Below are positions 14,231 to 15,938 of a stretch of DNA of 15,938 nucleotides, piece by piece. How positions within the stretch are numbered: position 1 is the stretch's first letter; the number at the start of each line of letters is the position of its first letter. The notes under the pieces were generated by a model. The model did not search any database and had not been told where the DNA came from. It saw only the letters and a program-made list of their open reading frames with translations. The stretch is from CAYNLY01 sp964398225 (GTDB taxonomy: Bacteria > Pseudomonadota > Zetaproteobacteria > Mariprofundales > Mariprofundaceae): assembly GCA_964398225.1 (NCBI GenBank), contig CAYNLY010000035.1, forward strand, positions 1 through 15,938, read 5' to 3'. The position numbers and the translations under genes were made by a program.

Positions 14231-15321
14231 GCGGACTTAGAAAGCCCGGGTCCCGCCAGCATGCCGCAGGCGGCGGCGATCCGCCGCCCGCGGGATTCCC
14301 GGACGACCGCGACAAACCCCGCCTCGATCAGCCGCTTCCGGAAGGCAGAGACCCGCGCTTCCGTGGGCCGTGCAAAGCCCGCTCCGGGCCAGGGATTGAA
14401 CGGCAGCAGATTGATCGTGCAGTCGAGGCCGTCGAGAAGCGCGATCAGGCGCGCGCAGTCGCGATCGTCGTCGTTGACGCCGGCAAGCAGCACGTACTCG
14501 ATCAGCACCCGCCGGCCGGTTTCGGCGGCGTAGGCGCGCACCGCGTCCATCAGCTCGGTCAGCGGGTATTTCCGGTTCACGGGCATGATCCGGCTTCGGA
14601 CCTCGTCGGTCGTCGCGTTCAGCGACACGGCCAAGTTGCAGGGAAGCCGGTCCTCGGTCATCCGGAGGATGCCGGGAACGAGCCCCACGGTGGACAGGGT
14701 GATCCGGTTCGGGGAAAAGCCCAGGCCTTTCGGCTCCGCGGCAAGGCGGACGAAGCGCGCGACTTCGTCGTAGTTGTGCAGCGGCTCGCCCATACCCATC
14801 AGCACAAGATTGCGCACCGGCATCCGGCTTCGGCCGACCAGCACCTGCGCGACCATTTCCGCAGCCTGAAGATGGCGCGACAGGCCCAGTGTGGCGGTCT
14901 TGCAGAAGCGGCAGCCCAGCGCGCAGCCGACCTGCGTGGAGACGCACTGCGTGATGCGGCCGGAGGCCGGAATCAACACGCTTTCGACGATCGCGCCGTC
15001 GTCGAGGCGGAGCGCAAGCTTGCTCGTGCCGTCCTCGTCGGCGTCGGACTCCGTGAGCCGGGGCTCGATGATCCGGGTGCGCTCCGCGATCGTTGCGGCA
15101 AGGCTGCGGGGAAGATCGCGGAGACCCTCGAGCGTGAAGTTCCCGCGCCGATGCAGGTGTGCAAGAATGCGTTCGGCATGGACGCTGCTTGCACCGCAGC
15201 TCCGGCACAGGGCCTCAAGCTCATCCAGTCCCAGGCCGATCAGCCAGGGACGCGCGGGCTCCTCAAGCCGATCCTGCAAACGCGAACGCGGCCCGTAAGG
15301 CCGCGTCGGATCCGGTTTCAT
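14227..15321 (-). CDS. rlmN: Dual-specificity 23S rRNA A2503 / tRNA A37 C2-methyltransferase RlmN
   Basis: Radical-SAM enzyme that methylates C2 of A2503 in 23S rRNA and of A37 in some tRNAs. 364 residues. The radical-SAM cluster is bound by C133, C137 and C140 (CALGCRFC). The conserved GMGEP motif is at 176-180. The methyl-carrying catalytic Cys is C352 in ACGMLAG, and the second Cys that resolves the intermediate is C126 (TQCVSTQ), seven residues before C133 as in E. coli C118/C125. The N-terminal helical domain (ALCRSCGASSVHAERILAHLHRRG) is of the RlmN type. RlmN and the resistance enzyme Cfr share these motifs; the full-length N-terminus and chromosomal setting favour RlmN. It starts seven bases after the fdxA stop with no obvious Shine-Dalgarno, so it is probably translated by coupling to fdxA. 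Confidence 0.97.
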   Translation of the reverse strand: MKPDPTRPYGPRSRLQDRLEEPARPWLIGLGLDELEALCRSCGASSVHAERILAHLHRRGNFTLEGLRDLPRSLAATIAERTRIIEPRLTESDADEDGTSKLALRLDDGAIVESVLIPASGRITQCVSTQVGCALGCRFCKTATLGLSRHLQAAEMVAQVLVGRSRMPVRNLVLMGMGEPLHNYDEVARFVRLAAEPKGLGFSPNRITLSTVGLVPGILRMTEDRLPCNLAVSLNATTDEVRSRIMPVNRKYPLTELMDAVRAYAAETGRRVLIEYVLLAGVNDDDRDCARLIALLDGLDCTINLLPFNPWPGAGFARPTEARVSAFRKRLIEAGFVAVVRESRGRRIAAACGMLAGPGLSKSA

Positions 15322-15328
15322 GCGGGAA

Positions 15329-15673
15329 TTACAGGCCCCACTTCGCCTTGTTCGCGGCCACCTGCTCGGGCGTGGGCGGCTCCTTCTCGACGACCTCGGC
15401 CAGCACGAAGGCGTCGCGGTCGGTGTCGCACTTCTCGTTCAGCGCGATGTCGTCCTTGAACACCTCGGGCACGTCCTCTTCCGGATAGATGGCCTCCCAC
15501 GGGCACTCGGGCTCGCAGACCGCGCAATCGATGCATTCCTCCGGCGAGATGAACAGCATGTTCGGATAGGTCTTGCCCGGCTCCTTGGGCTGATAGAAGC
15601 AGTCCACCGGACAGACCGCGACGCAGGCGGTGTCCACGCAGTCTTCGCACAGATGGGTGACGACAAATGCCAT
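15329..15673 (-). CDS. fdxA: Seven-iron ferredoxin (3Fe-4S/4Fe-4S) FdxA
   Basis: Small cytoplasmic electron carrier, 114 residues. The cysteine layout matches Azotobacter-type FdI. C9, C17 and C57 are expected to hold the 3Fe-4S cluster, and C21, C47, C50 and C53 the 4Fe-4S cluster; C12 and C25 are extra Cys, as in FdI. The N-terminal MAFVVTHLCEDC, the VAVCPVDCFY turn and the ECIDCAVCEPECPWEAIYPEEDVPE block are typical. The stretch between the two Cys groups (residues 26-46) is about seven residues longer than in the Azotobacter protein. The gene is followed after seven bases by rlmN. A redox partner role for the RlmN radical-SAM cluster is an attractive guess from the pairing but is not shown. 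AGAGG eight bases upstream is the ribosome binding site. Confidence 0.96.
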   Translation of the reverse strand: MAFVVTHLCEDCVDTACVAVCPVDCFYQPKEPGKTYPNMLFISPEECIDCAVCEPECPWEAIYPEEDVPEVFKDDIALNEKCDTDRDAFVLAEVVEKEPPTPEQVAANKAKWGL

Positions 15674-15706
15674 GAATCGAACCTCTCGCGGAAGGGATGC
15701 GCCGAA

Positions 15707-15734
15707 ATCCTATAGTCGCCCCGGGAAAGCACAA
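15707..15734 (-). promoter_or_regulatory. Candidate promoter of fdxA-rlmN
   Basis: Reading the minus strand, TTGTGC (15729-15734) and TAGGAT (15707-15712) are separated by 16 bases, and the -10 box matches four of six consensus positions. Transcription would begin near 15700, giving a leader of about 27 bases that contains AGAGG (15682-15686). The -35 box lies only about 18 bases from the presumed insertion sequence end. The match is modest. Confidence 0.4.
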
Positions 15735-15770
15735 GCGGGCGGAGCGCGCATTGTTAGCAACAAATAGACC

Positions 15771-15807
15771 TGTCCGGTTTTGTAGCACATGAGTTGTCCG
15801 CTTTGTG
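15771..15807. repeat. Two TGTCCG[G/C]TTT motifs inside the IS end
   Basis: TGTCCGGTTTTGT at 15771-15783 and TGTCCGCTTTGTG at 15795-15807 are near-identical direct repeats 24 bases apart. Repeated short motifs near IS tips are often transposase binding sites; that role is inferred here. Confidence 0.6.
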
Positions 15808-15813
15808 TCGGGC

Positions 15814-15938
15814 CTATTGGGCCTTTCGTTGCAGGCCTGCGGGAGCCTGCGATCCCTTGAGTTTGCCTGTGCTGTCGTAGCTTGCCAGCAGGCGCGGGCC
15901 GTGGAACACGGCCATGTCGCCGTCCGGGTAGCGATGCA
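15814..15938 (-). CDS. Transposase C-terminal fragment (5' end outside window)
   Basis: Forty residues read on the minus strand from the window edge to a TAG at 15814-15816: HRYPDGDMAVFHGPRLLASY, then DSTGKLKGSQAPAGLQRKAQ. The YPDGxhxhFHGPRhLAxYD pattern is the beta-rich C-terminal tail I associate with ISNCY-type (and related IS481-like) DDE integrase-core transposases. The catalytic core is not in the window. The piece seen has no internal stop. Being cut by the window edge does not by itself make it a pseudogene. Confidence 0.7.
   Translation of the reverse strand, partial: HRYPDGDMAVFHGPRLLASYDSTGKLKGSQAPAGLQRKAQ

Larger units (their letters stand above)
15752..15938 (-). mobile_element. 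End of an insertion sequence (transposase 3' side), continues past the window
   Basis: The last 40 codons of a transposase end at 15814. They are followed by about 62 non-coding bases that run to the fdxA upstream region. The boundary is probably near TGTTAGCAACAAATAG (from 15752), since this starts with TGT and has lower GC than the flanks. The non-coding end carries two copies of a TGTCCGSTTT motif. The other end and any target duplication lie outside the window, so the exact boundary and family are not fixed. Confidence 0.7.

Noticed and set aside
14227..15321. Cfr-type antibiotic resistance methyltransferase
   Set aside because: The protein has the RlmN-type N-terminal domain and chromosomal housekeeping context; nothing specific to Cfr is seen.

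Overview
The window comes from a GC-rich Gram-negative bacterium. An outer-membrane secretin, a Lol-type lipoprotein, NagZ and a complete set of type II secretion (T2SS) core genes all point to a proteobacterium. The short NagZ, GspN, a YiaD-like lipoprotein and the fdxA-rlmN pair fit a gamma-like or related deep proteobacterial lineage, but I cannot name the genus from sequence alone. It is a draft assembly: a run of exactly 100 N lies inside gspL.

Layout. Positions 2-1623 hold the 3' part of nagZ (peptidoglycan recycling), translationally coupled to a small gene for a probable outer-membrane beta-barrel. Positions 1626-13472 are one long plus-strand T2SS operon in the order gspC-D-E-F-[membrane protein]-[YidD-like]-G-H-I-J-K-L-M-N. 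Most neighbours overlap by 4 bases (ATGA or GTGA), so the genes look tightly co-translated. The clear exceptions are a 31-base leader before gspD, a 55-base gap with two hairpins between gspG and gspH, and a 10-base gap before gspN. No gspO prepilin peptidase and no pilotin or gspAB genes are present, so these must be elsewhere. Positions 13547-14230 encode an OmpA-family lipoprotein with a glycine zipper and its own strong ribosome binding site. On the minus strand, fdxA (7Fe ferredoxin) and rlmN (23S rRNA/tRNA A2503/A37 methyltransferase) form a two-gene unit converging on the lipoprotein gene. The right edge (about 15752 onward) is the end of an insertion sequence with the last 40 codons of its transposase.

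How the genes work together. GspE (ATPase), F, L and M form the inner-membrane platform. GspG is the major pseudopilin and H-I-J-K form the tip. GspC links the platform to the GspD secretin, and GspN is an accessory part.

The most unusual part is the pair at 7264-8252, set into the operon between gspF and gspG. It consists of a signal-peptide protein with a TPR-like segment and a C-terminal pair of membrane helices, followed by a divergent YidD homologue. This arrangement is not part of the standard T2SS gene order and is the best candidate here for an undescribed accessory module. The hairpins after gspG are a second point of interest, because they could set the ratio of major to minor pseudopilins.
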